From Symbiodinium natans (taxonomy: Eukaryota > Sar > Dinophyceae > Suessiales > Symbiodiniaceae), in assembly GCA_905221605.1 (NCBI GenBank), contig CAJNDS010002745.1, positions 507,501-571,500 of the forward strand: 64,000 bases of DNA, read 5' to 3'. Each line of letters starts with the position of its first letter. Position 1 is the first letter of the stretch. The notes below the pieces were generated by a model that did no database searches, had not been told where the DNA came from, and saw only the letters and a program-made list of their open reading frames with translations. Shown piece by piece: positions 33,659 to 45,265 of the stretch. Made by a program: the position numbers and the translations under genes.

Positions 33659-36600
33659 TCAGGAGCCCTCTGCAGCACTCGGCTTAGGCAGAATCTTCGC
33701 CAGCTCCCCTTCCTTGTGCATCCTGGCTGGACAAGGGTTTAGGGTTTTAGGGTCTAGGTTTTAGGGTTTAAGGGTTTATCAGGGTTTAAGGATTCATGGT
33801 TTAAGAGGAGTGAGGGTTTTGGGGTTTACGGGTTTCAGGGTTTAGGGTTTGAGGGTTTCAAGGTTTAAGGGCTTACGAGTTAAAGGGTTTCCTTGCTATA
33901 CGGCAGGAGCCACAACAAAAGCACCAAGAGCATCCTGTTATCTACCCTGGGTGTCGGTGATACGAGCTATCCGAAAATACCCATTCATTAGCATGCGCGC
34001 ATATATTCAAGGGACTTCAATGGAAACCCCAAACAAGGAACCCCAAGAATGTAGTAGGAACATAACAGGAATGTACCTGCCAGGGTGTTTACAGTGTTTA
34101 CATGACATGCCCCTTATCTTCCTACCATATTCTTAGGGCTCCCTGTGGGCCAGGGATGTAGACACGTGCGGGATTCTCCATCTACTCTTCGGGCATGGAT
34201 TTCTGAGCATGTACACACTCATGTGGAATATAACCAGTGCATCCACGCCCGAACTAAACCCTAAACCCTGAACACTAAACCCTAAACCCGGAACCCTAAA
34301 TCCTAAATCCTAAACTCTAAACCCTAAACCGAAACAGAATGCGGCTTGGGAAGACTCGGAAGATGAGAGCCTCGAAATCGGGTTTGGGAGCTAGAGGTCA
34401 ATTCTGCAACATGGAGGAGGGTGGGGTCGGAGGCGGACAGGGGATAGGGTAGTTTTTTTTTTTCAGGGCTTCATGCTTAAGAATTCAGGGCCTTGCGTCA
34501 ATAACAGCCCAGTGCAAGCACCAACCCAAAAGGCCAAAACGAACCAACAAAATGTCGAAACTCTAAACCACGCTAAGCCCTAAGCCCTAAACCTATACCG
34601 GCTTGGTCTCTCAGGCTTCTTGAGGATTCCAAGGCCAGGCCAAGGCCAAGCATCTGCATGACAATGTCGCAGCCACCGATGAACTCGGCGTCAACATACC
34701 TTGTCTGCACATCCCCAAAGCAGCGTTCTGTAGCGGGGGGGGGGGGGGGGTTACGCATGGGGAATACGAACCTATTATGGGTCCTAGCCTAAACCCTAAA
34801 CCCTAAACCCTAAACCCGAAACCTTAAACCCTAAACCCTAAACCCTAACACTTTCGACCTCGGTACAGCTGAGGAATCGTGGGCCAGTCTGAGAACTTCT
34901 TGACGCCCTCGCGCACCTCGGGGATGCTTGCTGGTCGGGGATCTAGGGTTTAGGGTTTAGGGCTAGGGTTTAGGGTTTAGGGTTTAGGGTTTAGGGTTTA
35001 GGGTTTAGGGTTTAGGGTTTAGTGTTTTGTGTTTATCTAGGGGGTGTACCTTGGAACCTTAAGGCTGTACCCTTGGGGACCCTTTTTCAAGATCCTTAAA
35101 CAAACATGTATAGTGTCGTATTAGGAGTACATTAAGGGGAACTTTTGGGGGGTGCAACTTTAGGGGTGCGAGTCTGAATCCCTTGGGTTTAGAGGTGCTT
35201 GCTGGTAGGCCTCTTCGAGGCTAGGAGCTGTCTCGCAGCTGCTTTATGGTTCGGGTGGAGGAGGTGGCAGTACTTGCATGGAAGCTCCTTTCACTTAGTA
35301 AGTCTACTTAGTACCCCTAGAAATCGTAGCAGCTGTTGCAGGGTTGGGGTGGAGGAGTGGTAGTAACCTGGTAGTAGGCATTCGGGAACAATAGGCCAGG
35401 TCTTAGGGCTCTAGGCTTAGGGTTGTGAGTTGCTCATGGACTCGCGGTAACTCACATTTTCGGCACAAATTCGGAGGCTACATGACCGCAGGGGAGAGAG
35501 GTGGCAGGGCTTTCCAAGGCTGAAACCCTAACCCCTAAACTTTCCTAAACCCTAAACCCTAAACAACAAGGCTTACGGTGCAGTGTTCTATAAGGTTTAG
35601 ACACTAAACCCTAGGCTCGAACCCCGAAAGCTTAGAGTCTCTAGCCTTTGAGCGGTGCCTTGAAGCCAGGGGGAGTGGAGTCTCTGGTTTGGGCTTTGCC
35701 ACTCCCGAGGTTCTCTTCTCTGTGAACGAACTGATGGAATCAGCCCTAAACCCTAAACCCGAAGCTCAGGGCGGGGGGTTTGAACGGGCCCCTCCTCCGG
35801 CCTAGCTAGGAGCCTTCTTTTAGGGCATAGAGTGAAGGCGATGGGTTGTGCACGATCCCATATCGGAGCCCGCAAGCCTTCAACCCCAAAAACAACTGAA
35901 CCGTGGACCCCTAAACCACCCCAAATCCTGTACCCACCCTGCACCCCTAAACCCTAAACTTCCCTAAGTCCCGAACCCCTAAGCCTTAAGCCTAAACCCT
36001 AAACCGTAAGCCCTAGACTTCCCTAAGCCCCGAACCCTAAACCCTAAAAACCCTAAAAACCCTAAAAACCCTAAAAACCCTAAAAACCCTAAAAACCCTA
36101 AAACCCTAAAAACCCTAGAAACCCTAAAAACCCTAAAAACCCTAAAAACCCTAAAAACCCTAAAACAATTTTAAAACCCTAAACCCTAAACCCTACACCC
36201 TAAACCCTAAACCCTAAACCCCAAACCGTAAGCCAGCCTCCGGATACTTCAGCACGTCCACGTAGGCGTAGTCTGAGAAACCTTCGTCTGCCAGCGCTTG
36301 CGCAACCTCAGACTCCCAAAGCTGCCAGAATAGGGTTTGGGGTTTGGGGTTTGGGGTTTGGGGCTTGGGGTTTAGGGTTTAGGGTTTAGGGTTTAGGGTT
36401 CAGGGTTTAGGGTTTAGGGTTTAGGGTTTAGGGTCAGGGTTTGGGGGTTTAGGGTTGAGGGTTTAGGGTTAGGGTTTGGGGTTTAAGGGCTAGCGCGTCT
36501 AGGGCTTTTGAGAGGCCACCTGGCTATGTCAACTTCAGCAACGCAGGCCAAAGCCCAAGCCCAAAGCCCTGAACCCTAAGCCATCGTCATGCCACCGGGC

Positions 36601-37864
36601 TTTAACCAGTGAGGCGCTTGGGGGCTGAACCCTGTAAACTTCGAACTCTCAAACGGACCTGGAACCCTCAACCCTCAATCCTCATTCCTGAACCCCAAAG
36701 CCTGCCCGAACCCTAAACCCTAAACCCCAAACCCTAAACCCCAAACCCCAAACCCTAAACCCTAAACACAAAACCCTGAACCCTAAACCCTAAACCCCAA
36801 ACCCTAAACCCTAAACCCTGAACCCTAAACCCTAAACCCTAAACCCTAAACCCTGAACCCTAAACCCTAAACCCTAAACCCTAAACCCTAAACCCCAAAC
36901 CCTAGCCCTGTCTCCCTTCCCACAGTAGAGTGGCTGCACGGGAGAAGCCGCACTGGGGAACATCCTCGGCAAAGAGGTTGGAACCCTGAGCCCTGTAGGG
37001 CTCCAAAGAGGTTTAGGGTTTAGGGTTTAGGGTTTAGGGTTTGGGGTTTGGGGTTTGGGGTTTGGGGTTTGGGGTTTAGGGTTTGGGGTTTAGGCTTTCG
37101 GGTTTGGGGTTTGAGGTCTGGGGTTTAGGGCCTGGTGGTTGCAGCCCGCGGAAGTTAGTTAGGTTGGAGGTTCAGGGCTTAAGCTGTAGGATCCAGGATT
37201 TAAGCTTGAAGGCTTTGAGCGCCGAGCTTTTCAGGTTTGGGGTTTAGGGCTTTAGTTTTTTTTTTTTTATAGGGACTTTGCTCCGAGTGGAATCACATAA
37301 GTGTCGAAGGTCCGGTTTCAGGGTTTAGAGCTTCTCGCTGCGTGACGCAACACATCGGCTTCCACTACACCCCCAAACCCGGGACCCCTAAACCCTAAAC
37401 CCTAAACCCTAAACCCTAAACCCTAAACCCTAAACCCTAAACCCTAAACCCTAAACCCTAAACCCTAAACCCTAAACCCTAAACCCTAAACCCTCAACCC
37501 TAACCTATAACATCCTCAATCCTACACCCTGACCCTTGAGCCCTACCTTCCAGCGCTAACTTTCGCAATGGGAAGAACACAAAGCACTAAAACCGTAAAC
37601 ACTAAAACCGTAAAACCCTAAAGCCGTAAAACGCTAATTCCTACTTCTAGCTTGGTGGCCGGTCTTACTTGCAAAAAAAGGGTGATGGTCATGGTATCTT
37701 TTGACGCTCTTTGGGTTTAGGGTTTAGGGTTTATGTTAGCGTTTACGGTTTAGGGTCTGGCGTTACCTGAAGCCTTACAGGCCCGTAGACCTTGTCTAGG
37801 GTAGGGTTTAGGGTTTAGGGTTGAGGGTTTAGGGTTGAGGGTTGAGGGTTGAGGGTTGAGGGTC

Positions 37865-37895
<31 letters not shown>

Positions 37896-40800
37896 GGTTT
37901 CGGGGGGTTTGTGGCGTTTATGGGGGGCACGGGTGAACCTGGGCTGTGTGACCCTGAGTTTGTGCTCCTGTGCCCAACCTCAAGAGCGACCCGTTCAAGG
38001 CCTTGCCGATACCAAGGTATTGGCCGTGCATGATGTCAGGAAGGAACCATTCCAGCCGAATGCCATTTTGCATGGGGAGCGGCACTTCTTCAAGAGGAGT
38101 TCGGGCCATGAACTCTTGGTGCGCTGCTCCCTTTTGCAGGTCTGCTTGATCCTGTTTGGGTTTAGGGTCTAGAGTTGGACAACTTTGAAGCTCCACTCGC
38201 GTGACCCTCAAACCCTAAATTCTAAACCCTGAACCCTGAACCCTAAACCAGGTTTTGGGTTCCAACAATCCTAAACCCTAAGCCCTGTTAAGAAGCCGGG
38301 AGTCTGGATTGCCCTTCATGAAGAGCACCACCTTCGGCTTCAGGGTGGGGAAGAGTAGGGTTTAGGGTTTAGGGTTTCGGGTCCGTAATAGGGTCCCTTA
38401 CCTCCTTTAAAGGGTTCTGAAGTATGGGCCCTTGGGTCGTATAGGGTATGTAAGAGATCCCCGTTTAAGGGCCCATTTTAGGGTTCCAGGGTTATAGGGA
38501 AGGCGGGTTTAGGGTTGTAGAGTTGTAGGGATAGAGGTATAGAGGGTTTAGGGTTGTAGAGTTGTAGGGATAGAGGCATAGAGGGTTTAGGGTTATAGGG
38601 TTCTTGGGTTATAGGGATAAGTGATACGGCTATAGGGTTATAGGGATAGAGGGTTTAGGGTTGTCAGGTTTTCGGGTGATAGGGTTACAGGGTTTCGGGG
38701 CTTAGCTAACCTCGATATCTGTTCAAGAACGACATGGCCGAATGGACTACCAGGGCGCACTGATCCTCAAACATCACCCGAAACCCTAAACCCTCAACCC
38801 TCAGCCCTGCGCCCCAACACCTAAGCCCTAAGCCCTAAGCCTAAGCCCAAGTCCAAGTCAAGCCTTGTTCTCGGACACGAGCTGCTTCAGCATGTCCTGT
38901 TCTTTTCAGCAGCTATTCAAAGCACCCTAACTAACCTTCAGGGAGCCCAAAACCTCAAGCCCAAAAGCCCTGCCCAGAACCCCAAAACCCACAGAGGAAA
39001 AAAACCCAAAACCTTCAAAGCCTACAGGCCTTTAACAACCTGCAACCTTGAAACCCCACCTGAGACACCCTGATCCTACGGCCCAACTAGTACATGCTTG
39101 GTCCTCACACACTTTTCAAACCCAAGTACGCCCTGAGCCCTAAACCTGCCAAATCCCAAACCCTACACCCTAAACCTGTTTAGGTATATGGAGCCTTCGT
39201 GTGAGAACTCCTTCGACAACAACCCCCACGAGTTCCAGAATCCTGAGAACAATGAGAACCCTTCCTGCAAGCTTGCAGCGGTTTAGGGGCTAGGGCTTAA
39301 ACTATAAGAGCTTACGGCGTTGAGGGTTTAGGGGTGTGTACGGGTTTGCCTAAACCCTAAAGCCTAAAGCCTAAAGCCTCAAGCCTAAAGCCTAAACCCT
39401 AAACCCTAACCCTAAACCCTAAACCCTAAATCCTAAACCAGAAACCCTAAACCCTAAACCCTAAACCCTAAACCCTAAACCCTAAACCCACGCTTTGGCT
39501 TAGGAGCACAAGAGCTGTGTCGCCTCAGGTTCGACTCAAACACCTGTTAACCTTAAGCCCAAGCTACTCGGCAAACTAAAATAGGCCCTAAATGCCAAAA
39601 AGGGCTTAGGGTTTTAGGGTTTAGGGCTTTAGGGTTTAGGGTTTAGGGTTTAGGGTTTAAACCCTTGCCAAAAAATATGCACCCGGCCCCTTCATGGACT
39701 CTAGTTTCTCTAGGAATGTTCAGTTGGGGTGCCTGAAAGGGGGGTTGCATGTATAGGGGAAGGGATTTTCCATCACCCCCCAGCATGGAGGTACTGGTAG
39801 TTGGTGCAGACTTGGTGTTTAAGCCTTAAGCCCGGAAACTCAGCGCAGTTTTCCCAGGTGCACTCAGCTCCGCTTGCTGGGTTAGGCTGTAGACCTGCAC
39901 CCTAAATAAACCCTAAACCCTATGCCCTAAACCTCTTCAAACTCTAAACCCTAAACGCCCTAAACCCTAAAACCCAAACCCAACCCTATAGGGTGAAAGT
40001 TCAGCGACCGGCCTGGACTTTGTTGTCCTCCGCCCCCGAGATGTTGCTCTGCGGCGCGAAGTCGGGATGCGAGAAGTGGCGCGACAAAACTGCCGGTGCC
40101 TTGCTCAGACCCTAAACCCTAAACCCTAAACCCTAAACCCTAAACCCTAAACCCTAAACCCTAACCCCTTGAAGGGTCCCTACACCAAACAGCCGGATGT
40201 TGAATACAAACAACCCTATAGAGCCTCAACCCTGAACCCTTAAACTTGTCTTCCCCCATATACTAACAGTCCTCAATAGGGATAATCATGGGGGGGGGGG
40301 CTAGAATCTCTATTAAGGACTGTGAGTAAAAAGGGGAACACCCCAACCTTAGACCCTATTTAAACCCCAAACCCAAACCCCAAACCCTAAACCCTAAACT
40401 CCAAACCCTATAAACCTTAAACCCTAAACCCGATAAAGGCTACTGTTTGAAAAGGGCTTAGGGTTCAGGATTCGGGTTTAGGGTATACGAAGCACGCACC
40501 CCCCCAGAGCTGAGCTTTGAACCCTAAACCCTAAACCCGAAACCCTACGCCCTAAGCCCTAAACCCGAAACCCTAAACCCTGAACCCTGAACCTCATAAG
40601 CCCTGAGCTGCTCGCATGCAAATCGAAGCAAGCCCCCAGACGCATCCCAGGCGCAGTAGCCCGCGGAAGGCTAAAGACACCTCCGTGGCGAGGGCAGAAG
40701 CGTTTAGCGTTTAGCGTTTAGCGTTTAGCGTTTAGCGTTTAGGGTTTAGGGTTTAGGGTTTAGGGTGTAGGAACCATGAGCCCTTAGTATGGTCCCTTAC

Positions 40801-43757
40801 CCTTGCTCAAGGGATCCGAAGTATGGGCCCTGTTTTTGTAGTGAGACAAGGGATATGTACCAAGGGACCCAAATTAAGGGCCCAGACTCGGAACCTTCAC
40901 AAGGCATTTTCAGGTCCTAGAGGAGCCCGACTTATGAACGTCAGGTAGCCGCGTCCGCGCCGCACGTCCGCGCGTCCGCGTGTACGCGCGTCCGCGCGTC
41001 CGCGCGTCCGCGGGTCCGCGGGTCCGCGCGTCCTCGTGTCCGCGCGTCCGCGGTCCGCGCGTCCGCGGGTCCGCGGGTCCGCGCGTCCGCGCGTCCGCGC
41101 GTCCCCATTTCCGCGCATCCGCACGTGCGCGCGTCCATGTGTGTCCGCGAGTCCACGCGTCCGCGTGTCCGTCCACGCGTCCGCGTGTCCGTCCGCGCGT
41201 CCGAGTGTCTCTGGGCCGTGTCAGCGCGCTTGCGCGGGTCCATGCTGTCTCGGGTTCGTGGCAATATCCGCGCAGTGAGGGCACCAAAGAAGTCCATGCT
41301 CACCCACACAGAGCGCAGTGCAAGTCCGACACTTTTTCGAAAGGACCAGTGGAAACCCCGAAGCCCCAACACGAGACTAGAGATTCTGCCCCCGAATTGC
41401 AGAGCACCCCTGAATCCGAAACAATGTTTCAGTGAAACAACCTCCAAACCTTTAAACCCAACCCCCCATCTCGACCCCGACAAGGGGGGGGTTGGGTTTG
41501 CTTGTAACAGCCCCAAACCCCCAAACCCAACCCGCCCCATCTTCACCGGGGTTTGCTTGAAACACAGCCCCAAACCCCTACACCCAAGCCCCCCAATCTG
41601 AATGCTTGAAAAGGCTCAAACCCCAAAACCCAACCCCCCCCCCTCCTAGACCTTTGCTTGAAATACCCAACCCCTTCCATCGGTACCCCCGAGTTCAACC
41701 CCCATTCTGCACCCCGAGAACGGGGTTGGGCCAACCCATGGGGATACAGCCCCAAACCCCCAATCCCAAAACCCCCTCCTCTGGACTGCGAGAAGGGGGT
41801 TTGTTTGCTTGACATACAGCCCAAGCCCCCCTATCTCACGGTTTGCTTGAACCCAAACCCAAAACCAACCCCCCCATCTGGACCCCGAGAAGGGGGGGGT
41901 TGGGTTTGCCCCAAACCTCTGAACCCAACCTCCCCCCCCTATCCAGACCCCCAGAAGTACGGTTGGGTTTAAACCCAACACCCCATCTCGACCCGAAGGG
42001 GGAACGCTTGAACTGCAGCCCCAAACCCCGAAAACCAACCCCCCCTGCAGTTTGTTTGAAATACAGCCCCAAAGAACCCAAACCCCCCATCTGGACCCCG
42101 ACAAGAGGGGGTTGGGTTTGCTGAAACCCCAAACCCCTAAACCCCCCCAGCTGGGCCGCGAGAGGGGGTTGCTAAACCCAACCACAAGAAAAGGGTTGGG
42201 CCCCTTCCCCAGATCTCGAAACTGCCCCCAGTTTTCTAGGCCCCCAAACCTCACTTCAAGATTTCTGTAAGCCCGGAGCTGCAAATAGCTACGAAACAAA
42301 ATCGCTCCACCTTGTGGGAGCTTTTCCGAAAGATATGTCAGGAACGCATTTCATCTGCAAGTCCCGCGCAAGAAGAAGTCACATTCCGAAACCGAAAGTC
42401 TTAGATGAGGTATATGTTTTCCAGCGAATGCATACATCCGCCTATACGTTCGCGCGTCTGAACACTTTTAGTTTCGCACGTCCGTGTGCGCGTCAGTGGT
42501 TCATCGTGCCCGCGCGTCCGCATGTTCGAGTCCACGTGTCCGCGCGTCCGCGCATCTGAGTGTCCGCGCGTCCGCGTGTCCGCGCGTCCGCGCGTCCGTG
42601 CGACTGCGCGTCCGCGCGTCGCGCATCCGCATGTCCGCGCACCCGCGTGTCCGCGCGTCCGCGCGTCCGCGCACCCGCGTGTCCGCGCATCCGCGCGTCG
42701 TGTCCGCGCGTCCGCGCACCGCGTGTCCGCGCGTCGGCGTGTCCGCGCGTCCGCCTGTCCGCGCGTCCGCTCGTCCGCGCGACTGCGCGTCGCGCGTCCG
42801 CATGTCCGCGTCCGCATGTCCGCGCGTCCGCGCGTCCGCGTGTCCGCGCACGTTCCTTTGCGCCAAACCTTTGCAGCCATATAGTGTTCATGAGTTGAGG
42901 AGCCCAGGGATGTAGCGTGCTAAGGTTTTCAGTGACCCAAGGGAAATAAGTACATACTTTGTGGGCTACTTCCCTAAATTAATATTAAGGATTACAAAGG
43001 GCAGCAAATCAAAGTACGGGTGCGCCTTGGGTGGGGGGGGGGGGGGGTTATAGGGATTAGGGTTTCGTTGGCCCTCCGGGCTTTTCGGGTTTAGGGTTTA
43101 GGGCAAGCCAACAACTCTGAGAACTTTACCACCGACAAGACTTCTGGAAAAAGTGGCCAGCCATCGAAAGGAGGCGAAGCTACGGGGTCCCCGATGACAT
43201 CCTACAGGGTGGGGCCCCCTTACTGTACTAACTGCAGTTAAGGGACTTATAACCTAACATAGGGTCCTTATAACCCAATTTAGGGCCCTTATAACTCTAC
43301 TTATAACTAGGGGGCCCCACCCTGTAACCCCCAAAACCCCAAGGTGTCAACCCTAGAACACCACAAGGTTCAAGATTGAACCCCAAACCTACAAGGTTCA
43401 ACTTGAGATGCTCCCCCTTATACTAACAGTCCTTAATAGGGGTTATCATAGAGGGTACAATACCCCCTTTAAGGACTGTTAGGATAAGGGGGAACATCCA
43501 CAGGTCCAGCCTTAAACCCGAAACCCAAATTCTCGGAAGGTTGAAGCCTTGAACCCACATTCCCTGAAGGTTCAACCTTGCACCCCAAACCCTAAACCCC
43601 AAACCCCAAACCCCAAACCCTAAACCCTAAACCCTAAACCCTAAACCCCAAACCCTAAACCCTAAACCCTTCCGTCGCCTGTTGGCACGGCCCTGGTCAG
43701 CGCTGGCCCAGGCACACGAAGTAGGCGCCGGGCGGCGAGCATACGAGCCGCGGACAT
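33659..43757 (-). CDS. GLRX5/GRXS-like: Mitochondrial monothiol (CGFS) glutaredoxin, 10 exons
   Basis: Monothiol glutaredoxin; the mitochondrial family carries 2Fe-2S clusters for iron-sulphur assembly. Exons: 43757-43692, 40680-40653, 40089-40013, 38896-38864, 38331-38305, 36964-36938, 36306-36238, 34916-34867, 34699-34652 and 33722-33659 (stop TGA). They total 489 nt and 162 aa. Residues 1-32 are Arg/Leu/Ala-rich (starting [14 protein letters not shown]), as in a mitochondrial presequence. The fold then follows in order: VVLFMKGNP, active site CGFS at 82-85, WPTIPQLY from 120, GGCD at 134-137, and a GEL motif near the C-terminus. Donors are GC except GA after exon 5 and GT after exon 8. Acceptors are AG|G except at exon 3 (AG|T), so the exon 2/3 join is the weakest. 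Exons 3-10 are secure from homology; exons 1-2 are inferred from phase, splice sites and presequence character. Confidence 0.91.
33890..34250. other. Non-repetitive stretch in glutaredoxin intron 9
   Basis: About 360 bases free of telomere-type repeats inside the last glutaredoxin intron. A plus-strand frame is open for about 90 codons (pieces [16 protein letters not shown] and [17 protein letters not shown]). It may be a transposable-element remnant. No terminal repeats were seen. Confidence 0.25.
36040..36175 (-). repeat. CCCTAAAAA variant array
   Basis: About 15 units with five A residues, homogeneous within the array, in glutaredoxin intron 7 close to the donor of exon 7. Confidence 0.88.
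37797..37900 (+). repeat. GGGTTGA variant array
   Basis: About 13 units of the 7-base variant TTGAGGG, flanked by a few canonical units. Confidence 0.88.
38500..38600 (+). repeat. Two tandem copies of a 41-base unit
   Basis: Unit GGTTTAGGGTTGTAGAGTTG plus a tail ending in TAGAGG, repeated twice with one difference near the end. Evolved from telomere-type sequence. Confidence 0.7.
40247..40342. mobile_element. Family-A MITE
   Basis: About 96 bp, arms TTCCCCCATATACTAACAGT and a diverged complement; in glutaredoxin intron 2. Confidence 0.8.
40949..41213. repeat. GC-rich 8-bp minisatellite (CGCGTCCG)n
   Basis: About 32 units of CGCGTCCG with GGGTCCGC and GTGTCCGC variants, in glutaredoxin intron 1. 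The unit has no stop codon on either strand, so all six frames are open. Confidence 0.93.
41415..42250. repeat. Degenerate 70-100 bp tandem repeat
   Basis: Repeated motifs occur in the same order about ten times: AAACCCAACCCCCC, CATCTGGACCCCGAGAAG, GGGGGTTGGGTTTG, CTTGAAATACAGCCCC. It lies between the two minisatellites in glutaredoxin intron 1. Confidence 0.75.
42467..42858. repeat. Second GC-rich 8-bp minisatellite
   Basis: About 48 degenerate units of the same CGCGTCCG type as 40949-41213, in the same intron and orientation. Confidence 0.93.
43203..43326. mobile_element. Family-B MITE, copy 2
   Basis: 124 bp, same ends and internal near-repeats as 28359-28482, opposite orientation; in glutaredoxin intron 1. 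Confidence 0.9.
43407..43498. mobile_element. Family-A MITE
   Basis: 92-bp intact copy with arms GATGCTCCCCCTTATACTAA and complement, in glutaredoxin intron 1. Confidence 0.88.
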
Positions 43758-45167
43758 GGGGAGAACAATCCTGGGAGGGATTCCGGGTGTCTTTGGTTAG
43801 GGCTAGGGTTTAGGGTTTAGGGTTTACGGTTTAGGGATTTCGGGTGTCATTGCGATTCAGGGCTGATACCGGTAGCAGGGCCCAAAGTTATAAGCGAACT
43901 AGAAACATAAAACTGGCCCGAAAATGGGCTACAAGCCGAATACATACTTCAAGCCATTATAGAAAGGGAGCCCTTCTGATAAAAAAGGGCTTATACTACA
44001 GATTGTCAGCTGTGGAGTGAGGCAGCAAAGAATATGTGTTTATATATGTTCAAAAAAGCCGGAAGCTGCAGAAATCTGCACGTCCCTTTGTCTGCCTAAA
44101 TAGTGCATACTTACTCGGCTTTCAAGTCGTTCCTACGTAGCCACTTTCCGCCCAAGTAAGTACCACTGAGGTGCGTGTCCTCAAGCCTGCACTCGTGCGG
44201 CTGGGGCTTTATTGGGCTTTGGGGTTGAACTCTTAAACCTGTGCCTGTAAGTACTGCCTCTGAAGAAACCAAACCTACTCATTTTTGTAGGTTCCCTAGG
44301 AAACCTACAAGGGGCTTGACAGTCACAACCGACAAAAACCGAGGTGTTGTGTTCTCAAGGTCTGGAATGATAGCGAGCGCCTGGCCGTAACCTAAACCCC
44401 ACCCCAAACCCTACTTAAAGGATCAGGGGACTTAGGTAAGTGGGCTTATAAGTAAGGTAAGTATGCTTACAATTGCTCCGCAATTAGGGTACTTTTAACC
44501 CTACTTTAAATCCCCCGATCCTCCAAGCAAACCCAAACCCTAAACCCTAAACCCTGAACCCTAAACACCCGAACTCCCCTACACCTCTTCAGGGCTCCAA
44601 CTGCCTCAACTCCTGAACCTCCCCTAAACCCTAAACCCTAAACCCTAAACCCGAAACCCTACACCCTAAACCCTAAACCCTAAACCCTAAACCCTAAACC
44701 CCCAGCCTGGCTAACCCGGTACTTACTTTGGACCTCTGGGGCACACCCTCAGCCCCCCCGACCCTAAACTTGGGATGTTTGCACGAAAAGTCCTTAAAAG
44801 GAACTCTACTAGGGGGTACTGATAATATCTATTAAGGACTGTTAGTTTAGGTGGGGGGCAACCCTAAACCCTAAACCCGAAACCCTAAACCCTAAACCCT
44901 TGGGGTGTTTGGGAACACTTTTTCACGGAGATGCCATGTTCTTCTTCGGGAGGGTCACCTCAAGCCCTAAACACCATAAACCGAAAACACGAAAAGACGA
45001 AAACGCTACACACACGCAAAACAAATGTGTACATATATATGTATCTATACATACATATATATATATATATATATTTCTGTGTGTGTGTGTGTGCGTGTGT
45101 CTGTGTGTGTATGTATATGATATAAACGCCCCCAAACCCGAAATCGTGAAGCCCCCCCCCCAAAAAA

Positions 45168-45169
<2 letters not shown>

Positions 45170-45264
<95 letters not shown>
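45170..45264 (+). repeat. (CAA)n microsatellite
   Basis: About 31 perfect CAA units, preceded by a C10-A9 tract; just upstream are (TA)n and (GT)n tracts at 45050-45110. Confidence 0.97.

Positions 45265-45265
<1 letters not shown>

Noticed and set aside
37797-37900. CRISPR-like regular repeat
   Set aside because: No spacers; it is a simple tandem telomere-like variant.
39192-39285. Plus-strand ATG frame ([17 protein letters not shown]...)
   Set aside because: Lies in glutaredoxin intron 3 on the opposite strand; no downstream plus-strand exon chain was found. The minus strand of the same island also has splice-like borders, so it stays unassigned.
40941-41297. ATG at 41297 (minus) as the glutaredoxin start
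   Set aside because: Phase-compatible and presequence-like ([14 protein letters not shown]), but the exon at 43757-43692 has a better presequence, a good upstream acceptor and an AGG|GCC donor; the 41297 frame then runs into the minisatellite.
40897-42898. Long Arg-rich open frames on both strands
   Set aside because: They are by-products of the stop-free 8-bp minisatellites; all six frames are open and the peptides are pure period-8 repeats.
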